64,000 bases of DNA from Gavia stellata (lineage: Eukaryota > Chordata > Aves > Gaviiformes > Gaviidae), in NCBI RefSeq assembly GCF_030936135.1, contig NC_082618.1, forward strand, positions 10,603,034-10,667,033. The letters run 5' to 3'. This document shows, piece after piece, positions 37,774-50,072 of this stretch (position 1 is its first letter; each line of letters opens with the position of its first letter). The translations under genes were made by a program, and so were the position numbers. The notes under the pieces were generated by a model. That model was not told the origin of the DNA, did not search any database, and saw only the letters and a program-made list of their open reading frames with translations.

Positions 37774-40700
37774 CTGGAGTTAAGTAGTCCTGGACAGACC
37801 TGAAAGCCATAGCCAGGAAGGTGAACTCCTCCCCTTTGTAATTTCTCCAGATTTGCCTTACTCCTCATTTGCCTAAATGTATTCATTTCTCCAAAATGAC
37901 TGGCAAAAGGAATAAGGCTTTCCAGCACCAAGCAAGTAGCCTGCAGTGAGTAACTGGTACTTTGCAACCTATGCACGTTCAGTACCTATTCCTAAACTGC
38001 TACATTTTTATTTACTGGTAGCTTTTTTTCCTGACAGCCCCCATGACGTTTGATTAATGTGTGAGTTAAGGCTAATGTTTTGCTTTAACAAACCCCAGTG
38101 AAACGAACAAAAACCCAACTCCCTCACCCCCCATCCCTACCCCACAACCCTCCAAACGGCTGCTCAGGGTTGGAGTAGATTTGTGAGGCTGGAAAACGGG
38201 ACGTCTGCGTGCAGTAACAGGAAATGTTTATTAAGTGGCATACCAACACCTTACTTATATATGCTTTTGTGCTTAATGAATTAACTGAGAGCACACCTTT
38301 TGTTTGTTTGTTTGTTTGGGGGGGGGTTTGTCCTTTTTTCTTTTAATAATAGTTTTTCTTAACTTTCCAGATTCTGGTACTATAGCATAATATATACAGA
38401 TCCTTTTTTTTTTTTTTCCTCCTGTCCCCTCTGCTTTTTTATCTGAATGCTTTATTTCCATGTGTCTGATTCAGCAGCAGTTATGTTCAACAAACAGAAG
38501 TGTGTACAGAAAAGTGGCACTACTACTTTTTGCACCATATTCTCTATTATAGACATATTTTCATCTTTTCATTTGGGGCTGGATTTTGATACAGCTGAGG
38601 AAAACAAAAGAGGTAGTGCAACTTTTTCTTCCTCTTCCCCAAATGCCTCTCTGTCCATGGGGATGTGACCCACGTGCTGGGTTGGGTGCAAGAAGAAGAG
38701 CAGGGTGCTTGAGCCAGTGCTCCTCCACAAAGGGGTGGACAGAGTGAAGTGGCATCACACAGGCTGCGCTGAGCAAGCCTAGTCATCCAGCAAGGGCTGA
38801 ATTAAAAAAAGGAGCCAAGAAAATGCTTCTTGCCTTTACCAACAGCCGCGGGCTCCCAGGTGAAGAGTGTGGCCGTTCCGCTGTTAGTAGTAGGGTCGCA
38901 CAGGATCAGGACCTGTAATAACAACGGGAAATCTGACAGCTGACTTATGCGCAGGTTTTTTATTCATAAAAAGGATGGCTATAAATAACATTCCAACAAT
39001 GAAGATTTGCTGGGTAGTGTTTTTCCATCCTGGATTAGGTAGATTAAAGCATGAGCAGACGATGATTTGCCTAGCACATGGTGCTAAGATAAATAGTTAC
39101 TGCAGTGACAAGAACAATAAGGGAATTTGTTGCATTTTTTAACTTCCTAGTACGGCAGCCTCGGTGGAGTGATCTACGCAAGGTGCATGCTGAGCACGCA
39201 GAGAGAAACGGGGGCGTGAACGCGGCGCTGTCAGGTGGTGTCAGCCTTCAAGGCCATCTACCAGACCTTTTACTCTTGGGCTTTTCTCTTTTTCTTTCCT
39301 GGGGGCGGTCTTCAGTGGGGGAGCTGAACCAAAGCTCTTTGACTAACTTTTTTTTTTTTTCTCTATTCCTGTTTAGTTCTCCGCAAGCTAAAAGCCTGCT
39401 AGAAACCCTCTCTTTAGGACTGAAAAATCTGAGGGTTAGAAAGTTTTACCTTGAAATACAGGATTATTGGGTTTGTTTTGGTTTTTTCCCCCCCTTTTGT
39501 CAACCTTCCAGACTGTCATTATTAAAGTAGTAATATATTGCACTGCAGTCACGTTAACTAAGTCTTTATTTGTGCTAGAAAGTGAAGGCAGACTCAGGGA
39601 AAGACATTCCCGTTCCTTATAAAGTCTGTAATCTAAACAAGCAGAGCAGATATCAGGTGATCTCCATTTTTTTGTCTAAAGAAACTTACCTGACAGGTGC
39701 TTGGCTATCAGTTCTCAATGGCGTCTTTGCACCTAGGAATATTTTTTAAAGGAATTGCACTGTAGGTGGATTTTACATCAGGGCCTTTGGACGTTGAACC
39801 TAAATACATAGGAGGATCTCGGTCAGAGAAGCCGGGCGGCAAAGCGATGCAGGGAGTCTATTGCAGGTCACTGAGCCCAAGGCTAGTTTTGTTCTGGCAG
39901 AATGATTTCACTTGTGCCCATAGCTACAGGGTAGGTAAAAACTGGAGGGAATATCAAAACCAGTGAAAACTGCATTCAGTTTGTGGCCTTGAGAGCCACA
40001 GCAGCAAAAATTTTGGAGATGTTCCCCCCAGCCTGGTTTCTGAAATGCGTGAGACCTGACATTAGCCTGCTGCTACCAAAAGGGCTTCACGGGAAGTTTG
40101 GAGGGGCTGACGTGACGGCTCATGAAGCTTGCATGTGTCTGAGCCAAATGATCCTACCATGTGCCGAAGGGAGGAAGTCCAGAGCTGTTCCTGACCTTCC
40201 AGCTGAGCGGCTGCAGTCCCCCCGTGCCCCGGCAGCGCAGGCAGGAGCGGGGGAGAGCAGGCTGGGGCTGACTCCCTGGTACAAACGCCTAAGAGTCCCA
40301 GTCGAAGTCAAGGCGGCGGCCCAGCTCTTTGTGCTGGGAGGCTGAGTTGTTGCTCTTAGAAGGAAGATCTTTGTAAGGGTGAGACTGACTTGTGTCCAAA
40401 TCCTGTTCATAGATGAGCTGACCTGGGAGGAATTGGCCCTGCGGTGGGAGAGGGAAGCACTTCCAAGAGATGTAAAGCATAGATGAATTTCATGATTAGT
40501 GACGGGGTGATTGGGAAACCTACCCTTCAGAGTGAGACAACACACGAAGTGCTCTTTATTTAGCTGTGCATTGTCATTTTCTTCAGTTCCCTCACTGCTG
40601 AACAGGAAATCTGGAATTTCGTAGCTGTTGGTAAATGAGAAACATTAAGCCTTCATCTGTCACGTGAAAATGTGGGCTGGCTATGATTCTCCCTGAGTCC

Positions 40701-43700
40701 GCTCTGTTGGGAACCTTGTTCTAACACAAGGTCATTTCCATGGAATAGTTAGAAGCATTTGCAATGGCTCTTTATTTGGTCTCCTGCTCAGCTCTGGTGC
40801 ATTAACTGTTTACTATCTAGTCTAGGGGGGGCCTGAGGATTAGACCCTGTGTTATGTGATGTCATCCTTAGTAAAGCTGAACTTCTCTCCTTTTCCCAGT
40901 ATGTATGTAAAGCACTATTCTTTATGTGGATGAATAATCTTCATTTGGTGAGTGCCGAAACACTAGCAGTGTGCAACTCGATGTTTCCTAGAATGATGAA
41001 GCTGTGTTCTGGAGGCTGCGTGCCCCTAAGCTGTATATTTAGCTCTGTGTGTTTACAGCCTGTCTAGTTGCTTTGCCTGGTTTTGAAGCACACACGTTTC
41101 TGACGTTGCTTTCTGGTAATAACAGTCCTCACTGTGCCTCTGTAGTTGTTTAGTTCAGAAGGAAGATGCCCTTTATGTGGACTGTTTCATGTCTAAAGGG
41201 ATAAGATGCATTCTGGCTTCTTCACTTATAAATTATCGGTGGAAGGCTTCCTTTACCATACAACCTTGGTTTCAGGTATTTATCAGTGTTTGTCTCCCGT
41301 TAGACAGCGTAATACAAGTTCCTCAAAGGTGAAAATAACAGTTCTGGCATCTCAGAGAAATGTTGGGGCTCTGCATAGACGGGGAGAGGGCCTGGTTGGT
41401 GGGGGTGCTCTTGCAACAAGCTGTCCTTGCCGTTGTTTTGCGGCTTGTAGCTAACATAATGCTAAACAGCAGTCGGAGACATTCAAGCCTGCTGATTGTC
41501 TTTGCTTTGTGTTCCTGGTGAGGGCCATGAAAGCACAGCTGGGACGTCAGCAAACTCAAAACCTGTGAGGCAAAAATTCCTCAAAGAGAATGGGCGGAGG
41601 AGGAGCAGAGAGCTCTGTTTTGAAAACATCTCAGAAAAATCTTGGAAGGAGATCATACATCCCATTTGTGTCTTCCTCTCCAAAGAGGAAGACCTTAATC
41701 TGCATAAATTAAAACATAAATTGGATAAATAGGCTCCTTATTTGTATTACTCCCTTTCCTGAACGTTGCTTATTTGCAGGCCTCATGATGCCCATTGAAA
41801 GAGTGAGCAGGTGGATATTCTCGTCTCAAGGCTTTGCTGAAGGTCATGGCAAGCAGGAATTAATCTTCTGCAATCCTTAGCCAAGCGGCATGTCACTTGC
41901 CATTTTTTGGCTCCGGCTGTGTGTTGTCAGCAGCTTGGTAAAGTGCATTGTTGGAGTGCAGGGGCAACTGAGGAGTAAGTTGAACTGTTGCATTTCACAA
42001 CAAACAAGGTCTGGTGTTTCCAGAATGGGAGTAGGAATCGGACGTGAGTTCAGGGAGAATGTGACAGGAAAGAAACCAGAACAGTAAAATCCCTTAACCT
42101 TCCAGTGCGTCGTTTTTCTCATACGCATAGTGTACATACGCGACTTTGAAAGTATAACCGAATCATCTGTAGCCTGATTGTGTTATAGAGTTCTTATTTT
42201 TGTTACATGGATGCAGCTTTTTCTCCTGTAGTTTCAGGCATAACTCAAGTTTCTCGGTGTATTATCAGCAGAAAGGACCTAGAGAATTGCTGTTGCATCA
42301 CATTAAGGTAAAAGTGTATCTTGTCCAAGGGTTACTGCACAGAACTAAGACTCTCAGCTCCCGAACTTAATTTCCTGTTTTGAAATCAACTTTGGCATGT
42401 CGCAGCTGGGCCCTGTTATTCTGAGAGCTGCTGAGCACCTGTGACTCCTGTGGAAGTCTGAGCGCTGCCGGTTATGGGCATTTCTGGAACCGCAAGCTCA
42501 GTTGTGTGAAGTTAGATTTTCCACAACAGCCACTTGGAATGAACGGTCATTAAAAATTCAGCCCAAAGCTTCTCTTGTCTCTTTCTCAGTCTTTTCAACA
42601 TGTTCAGTGATTATTGTCTTCTCCACAGGCATAATCGTCAGATAATTATTACTGACCTTTGAGATTCTATACCAAAAAATGCCATTTCTTACACATAACA
42701 AATATCAAACCAATAGCAATTTTGACCTTCAGATAGAGAAATACAAAAACAATTATAGAACTAAAAAGTGTCGTAGAAGGTGAAGTCTAGATAAATATCA
42801 CTGAAAAGCCTGCCAACAGCAAGGCACAGCCAGTGTTTAAAGCCTTAGCCTGAGATATAGGAGATTAGATTCAATTCCCTCCGTACTGGACTTCTGCGTG
42901 ATCTTAAGCAAATAATGTCATTGTTCTTTTCCCACTTGTAAAATGTAGATAAAACTTTTTCCTCGCAGGTGTGTTGTAAGTGTAAGCACAAGAAAGATTG
43001 TGAAGTTCCCAGAATATGGGAGTATAAGAACACCCTTGAATCGAGGTTGTTACACGTAGAGACCTGGCTATGTAGTAGCCCTCTGTCTCACACAGTGTTT
43101 TCGATTCAAACTACTTTTCATCTGCTTTTGAGAGCTCAAACTTTATTAGAGATGGTTGGAATATACAAATCTGGGGGGGTTCTGTATATTGAAGCCCGTT
43201 AAAAAAGAAGTTTCCGCAATAATATTTTCTCCTTTAATTTGGTAACATTACACTAACTTTTATGCAATCGTATTAGGGAAATAAGGTTACAAAGCTTTTG
43301 TGAAGAGATATTTCTACACTTGATATTATTTTTAATTACATTCTGATCTCATATCATTTAGTGTTTCACGCTTGAACACCAAAATTTTCAAATTAGAGAA
43401 ATCTGAAGTAGCATTTTCAGGAATAGCTAGGGCACTTTGGAGTCTGAGCTCGCAGATATACTCGTCTTAGTAACCAGGATATTTTTGAAGATGTTTTACT
43501 TTGTGGATAGCCTGCTGTTCGTCACAGCCCTCAGCCCCTCTCTCGGATCACAGAGCCATGGAAAACACAATCAGAAGAGCTCAGGAGTGCATGTGGCTTG
43601 GTCCGGTGTCCTCTGCCGTTCCCAACCGGTGTTCAGCTGGGCTGTGCGGTACCTGCTGACGTACCTGCTGTTATTAAAAGGACTTGCTGACTTGTGGTGC

Positions 43701-45919
43701 TGGCACTGACAAGGGGACAGAAATAGTAGAGCCCTTGTTCGGCAGCAACCTCACACCAAAGGTGCGGTTGACAGGTCTGTATGAGGCGGATTATAGGATG
43801 CACAAAGAGGGGTTTATCTGTGACACTTTGAGAAGAATATTTTATAGGATATTAACACATCAGCAGACTTGACTAATCAATTCTCAGCCCTTATTTCTAT
43901 ATAATAACTCTTTGCACTTCCTTGTGACCAAATACCTATTGCTTATTTGCATAAAGTGTTTCTACTGTATGATAATTGTGCACTACTAATTGCTCACTAA
44001 CCTGACTATACTTGCATACACTACAACTCTGATAGAAAAAAAGAAGCTATAGAATTTTCCTTTTTAAGCTTAACAATTTAGCTCAAATTTCTTATGTTGT
44101 AAATTCTGGCAGAGCTATCACATAGTTCACAGATTTACAGTTCTAGAGCTGGAATTGCTGCTGTAACGATCAGATGTCAGCACCGAACGTGGAAAGGCCA
44201 TAAACTTGGCTGAGCTGCTCTGCGATATCACGGTATGAAATGGTTACGAATGCAAATCAATCCTTTGTTAGGGAATAAATTAAATCAGAATAACTTTGCA
44301 AGTAACATGGCGTTACCTGGATAATTTTGCGAAAGGGAAGCTGCTCGGTTGCAGAGAGGTGCCAGGGAGCAGCCGGAGCACAACAGAGATTTCTCCTTGT
44401 TTGTGGGCGTTTTGAGCAAAACGCGGGGCGACACAGAGGCGACCCACGCTCCGCATTAACAAACAAAAGCAGCCACTTCTGCGTAGCAAAAGTATCCGTG
44501 GTGCTGTTCGTCTTGCTGTACCGATGCCCTGCGCACCCAACCCGCTCCGCCGGGCCAAGTCCCCGTCCCCCGCTGAACACCGCACCGTTCGCTCCAGCAG
44601 TGCCCTCTGCTGTCTGCCCGCATTGAATGTCTGCCCACAGAGCCTCTCCCCACGTCTCAGGTGATTTAAATCTAGTTCTCAAGAACATTTACCTTTAAAA
44701 AGCCAGAGAAAGAAAAGATATAACGATATTATGCTGCTTTATTAATGTACAAGTTACACATTAACTTTAAATAAGCAAACACAAAATATCCCGAAACAAA
44801 GGTGTGAGTACAGATGTCTGTCATTTTCCAGCTACGTTCTCATCCAAGAATTAAGGTGGAAAAAATGGCATTTTCAGAACGCCTTAGTCATCCTAAGTCT
44901 CCAGTACAATTAACCTAGCAAAGGGTTAAGCCCTTCTCACGTGTTTCCTTGTTTGAAAATTAATTCAACAATTCATTAAATGCATCATTTTAGCTTGTAA
45001 AGCATCAGTACCTCTGATTTACAAAAGAGAAAGAAAGGCCATACAATTTCAGGTGTATTCTGACGACTCCGGAGTACTCCAGTACTCGGGACGGAGATAC
45101 TTCTGTGGGCCCAAGCACAAGAGCACCTGTGGAGACAGAGACTCTTACCTTTTTGGCTCCCCTTTGAAGTGCTGCAGTTCATCGTATGGTTTTGCTTACA
45201 AGTTTGGGGTTTGCTCTGTAGATATGATCTAACTGTGCTTAGAAAAACAGCCACTGCTGGCTGCATCAATTTGTAATTGTAAGCAAGAGACAGTGAACAA
45301 CTAGGTTCTGTTGTCTCTTGCTCAATCTTGAGCACTTTAGAAGTTTTGTAATGTCACTAGAGTTGGTCTGAAATTAGGACACAATTAGTTAGTGACACAA
45401 CAGTGATGTTCTTTGAGTTCCATCGGTCACATACTCCCCCCTCCAAAACCAAAAGATGCCTGCTCTCCATTTTCTGACTCTCTAATCCCTTATCTGTCTA
45501 ATTTATTTGTGAATTAAAGCTGAATTCACATTCATTCCATTTTAGAATATTCTTAAAGACTTTTAAACTCTTGATGCGATCATTCATCTTCACAAGAACT
45601 GGCCAGATTTTGCTCTTGATAAAGGTTGCTTTAAGCAGATCATCTGTATAGTAGTAAATATGTTTCCCACTTTTGGCTATCCTAGCAACTTAAAGGTAAT
45701 TGGCTGCGCCCTGAGTTGGTAACCCAAATATTTAAAAACACGAGTGGTTAAAGTTTAATCCACTGTCATGATGATGATGTGGCAATAGAAGCTGTGTGTC
45801 AGGACTCATTCTTCGCCTGGAGAACAAGGTGGCAGTAACACTCATGTAGTATGGTCTCTTATGGAATATGGGATGAGTAAAGCAGACCTCGTTAACGGTT
45901 GAAAGAAGGATTTTCCGCC
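37774..45919. other. Intergenic, between CA4 and the GPCR gene
   Basis: No gene supported. Open frames at 39,105-39,530, 39,983-40,345, 40,120-40,545 and 44,257-44,688 overlap on both strands and show no domain. A TATTTAAA sequence at 45,729-45,736 could serve the downstream GPCR gene but is unproven. No CR1 recognised in this stretch. Confidence 0.5.
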
Positions 45920-46888
45920 ATGAATGGATACCCAAACTGCTCTACCAACCACACTAAAATTTGGAGTCATTATTTAGTGCTTGCACTGGGCATCCCTCAG
46001 CTGACCATTAACATAGCATCTGTGATCTTCAACTGCACAGTCATCTTCACCAGAATGGCGACAAAGGATCTGCACAAGCCTATCTCTATACTCTTCTGCA
46101 ATTTGGCTTTTTCTGATCTCTTCACCAGCTTTTCTGGCTTTTGGATTTCAATGCTGTTCATCACCAATCCTGACATCACAATCTTTGGATCCAAGGATAT
46201 GCTTGCACCTTATGCCTTATATACTACGTCTATTTTATCCACCATCTATAACTTGGTAAGCATTGGAATTGAACGCTATCTGGCTGTGGCTGAAAGCATG
46301 AGGACAAGATTCAGGGTTGCTAGAAACCATTCCATAGCTGCAGTTTTCATTAACTGGGTCCTTGCTTTCTTTTTGGGCTGCTTGCCATTGATGGGGTGGA
46401 ACTGCTTGCGTATGGAAAAACATCTCTCTGTCCTCTACAGCCCATTTTGTGTCGACTACCTCATCTTCATCACCATTCCCAATGTCGTGGTGGCTTTTAT
46501 TGTACCTCTGTTCACTTACCTTAGAATCATTATCATCCTGAGGAAAAGGAAGCTGAGAATGAAAGCATGTGGGCAAGCTACCGGCACCTACAAATCAGCT
46601 GAAATCCAGGTTGCCAGAACCAGTATTTTTATCTGGCTCCTGGCGTTGATCTCCTACGCTCCTTTTTTCGCCGGCGTCATATTCGATGCAACTAACCATC
46701 AGTGCCACGTTGATCTCTACCCAGGCGTCTACATCTTTCGAAACTGCACGGCTATGCTGATAACCATGAACTGTTTGGGAAACCCCGTAATATATACCCT
46801 GAAAGCCAAAACTCTGGGGGCTAAGCTCAAGGCTCTGAAATGCTTCTCCGCCAACCGCGTCCGCGCCTGCACCATTGAGAACATCTAG
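45920..46888 (+). CDS. Orphan class A GPCR related to lysophospholipid (EDG) receptors, intronless
   Basis: Single-exon, seven-transmembrane receptor of 322 aa. The ATG at 45,920 has G at -3. It starts MNGYPNCSTNHT with two N-glycosylation sites and no signal peptide. Class A landmarks: Asn38 (1.50), NLAFSD with Asp66 (2.50), ERY 118-120, Pro248 (6.50), NPVIY 288-292. The GWNC motif at 159-162 with Cys177 in loop 2 and a Cys pair in loop 3 (262, 276), without a TM3 cysteine, match the S1P/LPA receptor pattern. Aligned to S1PR1, the lipid-headgroup residues Arg3.28 and Glu3.29 are Pro97 and Tyr98, and CWxP in TM6 is SYAP (245-248). It therefore belongs near the EDG/MECA group but probably binds something else, or is constitutively active. 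The frame is intact, which argues against a pseudogene. I do not recognise it as a named mammalian gene. Confidence 0.9.
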   Translation: MNGYPNCSTNHTKIWSHYLVLALGIPQLTINIASVIFNCTVIFTRMATKDLHKPISILFCNLAFSDLFTSFSGFWISMLFITNPDITIFGSKDMLAPYALYTTSILSTIYNLVSIGIERYLAVAESMRTRFRVARNHSIAAVFINWVLAFFLGCLPLMGWNCLRMEKHLSVLYSPFCVDYLIFITIPNVVVAFIVPLFTYLRIIIILRKRKLRMKACGQATGTYKSAEIQVARTSIFIWLLALISYAPFFAGVIFDATNHQCHVDLYPGVYIFRNCTAMLITMNCLGNPVIYTLKAKTLGAKLKALKCFSANRVRACTIENI

Positions 46889-47320
46889 CCGGGCCTGCCC
46901 TTGGTCCAGGCCCGCTGACCGCCGGAGCTGGTCCATGGCGCCAGAGAGAGAGCTGGAGCAACGCCGATCCCCGCCCGCTCCCGGCGCCCGGGGCGCTTCA
47001 GCACCCCGCGAGGGGGACAGCTCCGGGGCGCGGGAACCCCCGCGGGCCGCGGGAACCCCCGCGCGCAGCCGCGGAAGGGGGGACCGGAGCTTTGTGGCTT
47101 CTCTCAGCAGCTTTCGTAGCCTTGGGTAGCGAGTGAGCGGGGCGCAGCGTCGCGGGGGTTTGCAGCTTGCCTTGCTGGAGCGGTCTGGTGCCCGGCCGGC
47201 CTCTGCGTGGGAACAGGAGAGAAAAATAGCTCCATTAGCCGTGTTTGCTTTGCGGTTGGAAATCGGCTTCTGCTCTGCTCGCTTCGCCGCGGGATTCACA
47301 TCCTTTTTGTGTTGCTTTTT
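46880..47320. promoter_or_regulatory. CpG island immediately 3' of the GPCR gene
   Basis: Dense CpG/GC sequence starts at the GPCR stop codon and ends about 1.6 kb before ZNHIT3, separated from the ZNHIT3 island by AT-rich DNA. Several frames on both strands are open here, including a 234-codon minus frame (46,595-47,299), because of composition. It may be a promoter of an unrecognised transcript on either strand; an antisense one would overlap the GPCR gene. Confidence 0.5.
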
Positions 47321-48779
47321 GGTTTTGAAGTCAGTTAAATGGCTAGAAAGTTTTCAGCCGTGTGGGGGAAACGTGGTTTTACTTTCTCATTTGCAGTCGG
47401 TCAAATTGTGTCTTTGACTATTTGACGAATCTCTTTATTAATGGGGGCACTCAGCACTGTTTTACTGTTGTGATTTTATCTGCGGTATGCAGCTGGATTA
47501 CATGGTTTTTGTGAGACATTTCTGACTACACTTGTCATATTTCTGCTATAAACAGAGGCACACTTGAGCCCGTGGCTTTTGAAATTTGAATTGCTCTAGG
47601 AGAAAACCTCACTTGAATTCTTCAGTATCAGAATTGCAGCCAGGTTTCCTGTACAAAACAAAACAAAATAAAAATGTCCAAGTATTTTGTAAAAGGAAAA
47701 GGCCTTACCCCCTCCCCCTCCAAGAAGGAAATTGGCCACTGACTAGTTAATCTGTCAGATCGTAGTAGGAATTAATGCTTATTCTTAGTAATAAGGGGGT
47801 ATTTTCTAGAAGAATCTCAATGCTTGAAGTTCTCTCTCCTCTGGCACCATTACCAATCTAGAAGCCTTGATGGAATAGATCCTGGTGACATTAGCTCATC
47901 TTTCTGGTTTTAAAGTATGCTCAAATAGTGCTCAATGCTATTAAATCGATGCGATAATCCATATTGTGACCCTGTTCTCGCATTCACGAGCCACGCATGC
48001 ACGCACAGGCCACCCAAAATGAGCCCTTCCAGTACGGGTTGGAGTTTTTGGGGGGGTTCTTTCCGGTTTGTTTGCTTTGTTGTCCTTGTTTCAGCATTTC
48101 AAAAGGCTTGAGTGAACTGAGAACAAAATCCCATTCCTGAGCGGGTATGAGGAAAGAGAATGTTTGGTGTAAGAAATGGGTTCACCCTCTAATGTAAGAA
48201 ATGGGCAAGTGCCATCACATGAACAAATCTGATACTTGGTGTTTTATGATTATTGCCATAAATCCCCTCTTCTGCGCTACTTTACATTGAAGAACTCTGG
48301 GAGAATTTCATTTGTCTGAATTAAAATTCAGACTTTTAAGGAAATGGATGGCACTAAATGAGACATAATTAAAATGAATTATTTAAATGGATAATGTAAC
48401 TCAGGCAAGATAAATCTGGCTCCATTTTTTTTCTTCTGAGCACTACTTTTCTGGAAGCGTTTCCCGTTAACTCCACCACCAGCCGCAGGAATTGCTCAGC
48501 TGGGAAGTGACCATCTGCCTCCTACTGAATTTATTTCAACCCAAACTTAATAACAGGAGATTCAACCAAAGTTTACCGCCGGGCAGATGGTAAAGATCCG
48601 CCCGGGGGCGGTTTTATTATGTGGTATTTGTTATATGATAATGATTTCTATTCGTCTCCATATCGACACCCGCAAGGTGATGTGTGACGACCGGAATATT
48701 TAAGGCATCACTGTCTATGGCAGTGATTGCCATTCCCAAACCAAGGGGGCAGCTGGAACCCAGCCAGAACCCCTCAAGA
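47321..48779. other. Intergenic, between the two CpG islands
   Basis: AT-rich DNA without recognised genes or repeats. A short GC inverted repeat, 'ccgcccgggggcgg', lies near 48,599-48,612. Confidence 0.5.
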
Positions 48780-48943
48780 GGAGCTCTATAGACACACACC
48801 TTTATAGATATTTATAAAACCACCCCGGGCCCCAGGGGCAGGCCGGGCCGCGCTCCCCTGCCCGCCGCTCGGCGGTGGACTAGCGAGCCTGGGTGGAGGC
48901 GCTCGGCGCTCCGCCGGCCGGAAGTGGGGCAGTGGCGGGCGCC

Positions 48944-49023
48944 ATGCGGGCACCGCGGCCCTGCAGCGTCTGCGGGGCGGCCGGGGCGGCCAAGTACCGC
49001 TGCCCGCGCTGCGCCGCCGCCTA
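48944..49023 (+). CDS. ZNHIT3: ZNHIT3 exon 1
   Basis: ATG plus residues 1-26 and two bases of Tyr27. Carries the first four zinc-binding cysteines (7, 10, 20, 23). Donor TA/GTGAGG. Confidence 0.95.
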
Positions 49024-50072
49024 GTGAGGGCCGGGAGGGCCGGGCCGGGCCGGGCCGGGGGGCAGCGGGCGGCGGGCACGGGGAGGGGGGGGACGGCGGG
49101 GGAGCGGGGGCAGCAGCGGCGGGGGTGGGCGGCGCGGCCTTGCCCGCCCGCTGAGGCGAGCGGCGGGCGCCCGGGGAGGGGTGAGGGAGCGGCGGGCGCC
49201 CGGTGAGGGGCCGCCTCCCGCCTTTATCGGCGCTTCTAACGGCGGCTCTCGCCCCGCAGCTGCTCCGTGCCGTGCTGCAGGACCCACAAGGGTGAGTGAC
49301 CGCCGGGACCGGGACGGGGAGGGGGCCGGGCGGGCCGCACCGCTGCTAACGCCGTCTCTTCCCGCAGAGCGATGCACGCCGGAGCCGAAGCAGGAGCGGG
49401 AGCGGTCGGCGGCGGGACAGGTCTTCCCCGGCGGGCCGAGCCGCGCCGGGCAGCACGCAGGTGGGTGGGACGGGCGGGCTGTGAGGGCGCGGGGTGCCCC
49501 GGGCCCCCGGCAGCTCCCTGTCCCCTTCGCCCGCAGACAGCCCCTGGTCGGTGGAGGACATCCTGACAGAAGATGACGAGCAGGACCGCGTCCCGCTGCA
49601 GAAGCTCAAGCTGTTAGGTAATCCCGAGAAGTCAGAAGTGAACGGGTCGGGGGGTGGGCCTTCGGCAAAGCAAGCGGAGGTGTTAGCTGTAATTTCTTCA
49701 TGGAGCGCTGCAGCTTATCCCAGTCATGGGATAAGCTTACCCTTGCAAGGCCTTAAGGACTTAAATGCCAGATACCCGTCCTTTCACCATGTCTCTTTAA
49801 AAATTTATTTGCAAAATAAGGGTGGTCTCAACTGCATTTGTACTGTTTGAGATTAGTACTGTTTTGTTTTGTTTTTCAAAGGGGAATCAGAAGAACTGAG
49901 AGGCTTGCTCCGGAATCCACACCTCAGGCAGCTACTACTGACAGTTGATCAAGCAGAAGATAAAAGCTCCCTCATGAAAAAGTACATGCAGGAGCCACTA
50001 TTTGTTGAGTTTGCAGACTGCTGTTTGCGAATTGTTGAACCTCCAGAGAAGGAGAACATTCTTCCTGAGTGA
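48944..50072 (+). CDS. ZNHIT3: Zinc finger HIT domain-containing protein 3 (complete, 5 exons)
   Basis: Small nuclear protein that works with NUFIP1 in box C/D snoRNP assembly and was first described as a thyroid-receptor/HNF4 coactivator (known for the family). Exons 48944-49023, 49260-49291, 49368-49460, 49537-49617 and 49882-50072 join in phase to give 158 aa (human 155). The zf-HIT finger is complete: Cys7, Cys10, Cys20, Cys23, Cys28, Cys32, His36, Cys40. A linker rich in charged and small residues follows, then [14 protein letters not shown], then a helical C-terminal domain ([15 protein letters not shown]) that in the human protein contacts NUFIP1. Introns are tiny (about 76-264 bp). 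It converges with MYO19. Confidence 0.97.
49260..49291 (+). CDS. ZNHIT3: ZNHIT3 exon 2 (32-bp micro-exon)
   Basis: Only 32 bp; encodes [10 protein letters not shown] with zinc ligands Cys28, Cys32 and His36. Acceptor CCGCAG, donor AAGG/GTGAGT. Confidence 0.95.
49368..49460 (+). CDS. ZNHIT3: ZNHIT3 exon 3
   Basis: Completes the zinc finger (Cys40 in ERCTPEPK) and encodes the low-complexity linker. Acceptor CCGCAG, donor GCAG/GTGGGT. Confidence 0.94.
49537..49617 (+). CDS. ZNHIT3: ZNHIT3 exon 4
   Basis: Encodes [16 protein letters not shown] and LQKLKLL, the conserved acidic segment between finger and C-terminal domain. Acceptor CCGCAG, donor TTAG/GTAATC. Confidence 0.95.
49882..50072 (+). 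CDS. ZNHIT3: ZNHIT3 exon 5 (terminal)
   Basis: Encodes the helical C-terminal domain from [16 protein letters not shown] to the stop after ENILPE. Acceptor TCAAAG. Confidence 0.96.

Larger units (their letters stand above)
48780..49620 (+). promoter_or_regulatory. ZNHIT3 promoter CpG island
   Basis: Very GC- and CpG-rich sequence covers the upstream region and first four exons of ZNHIT3, typical of a housekeeping promoter. Inside intron 1 a 17-bp unit, 'gagcggcgggcgcccgg', is repeated at 49,158-49,174 and 49,187-49,203. Confidence 0.75.

Noticed and set aside
45899-45919. Seven-codon upstream extension of the GPCR from a TTG
   Set aside because: Not an ATG; the ATG at 45,920 has a good Kozak context and gives a normal receptor N terminus.
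46595-47299. 234-codon minus-strand open frame
   Set aside because: It is the shadow of the GPCR gene's end plus a CpG island where stops are rare; its sequence is low-complexity Ala/Arg/Pro with no domain.
48786-49609. Several long open frames on both strands around ZNHIT3 exons 1-4
   Set aside because: They come from extreme GC content; Pro/Arg/Ala/Gly-rich and lacking homology, while the spliced ZNHIT3 model explains the region.
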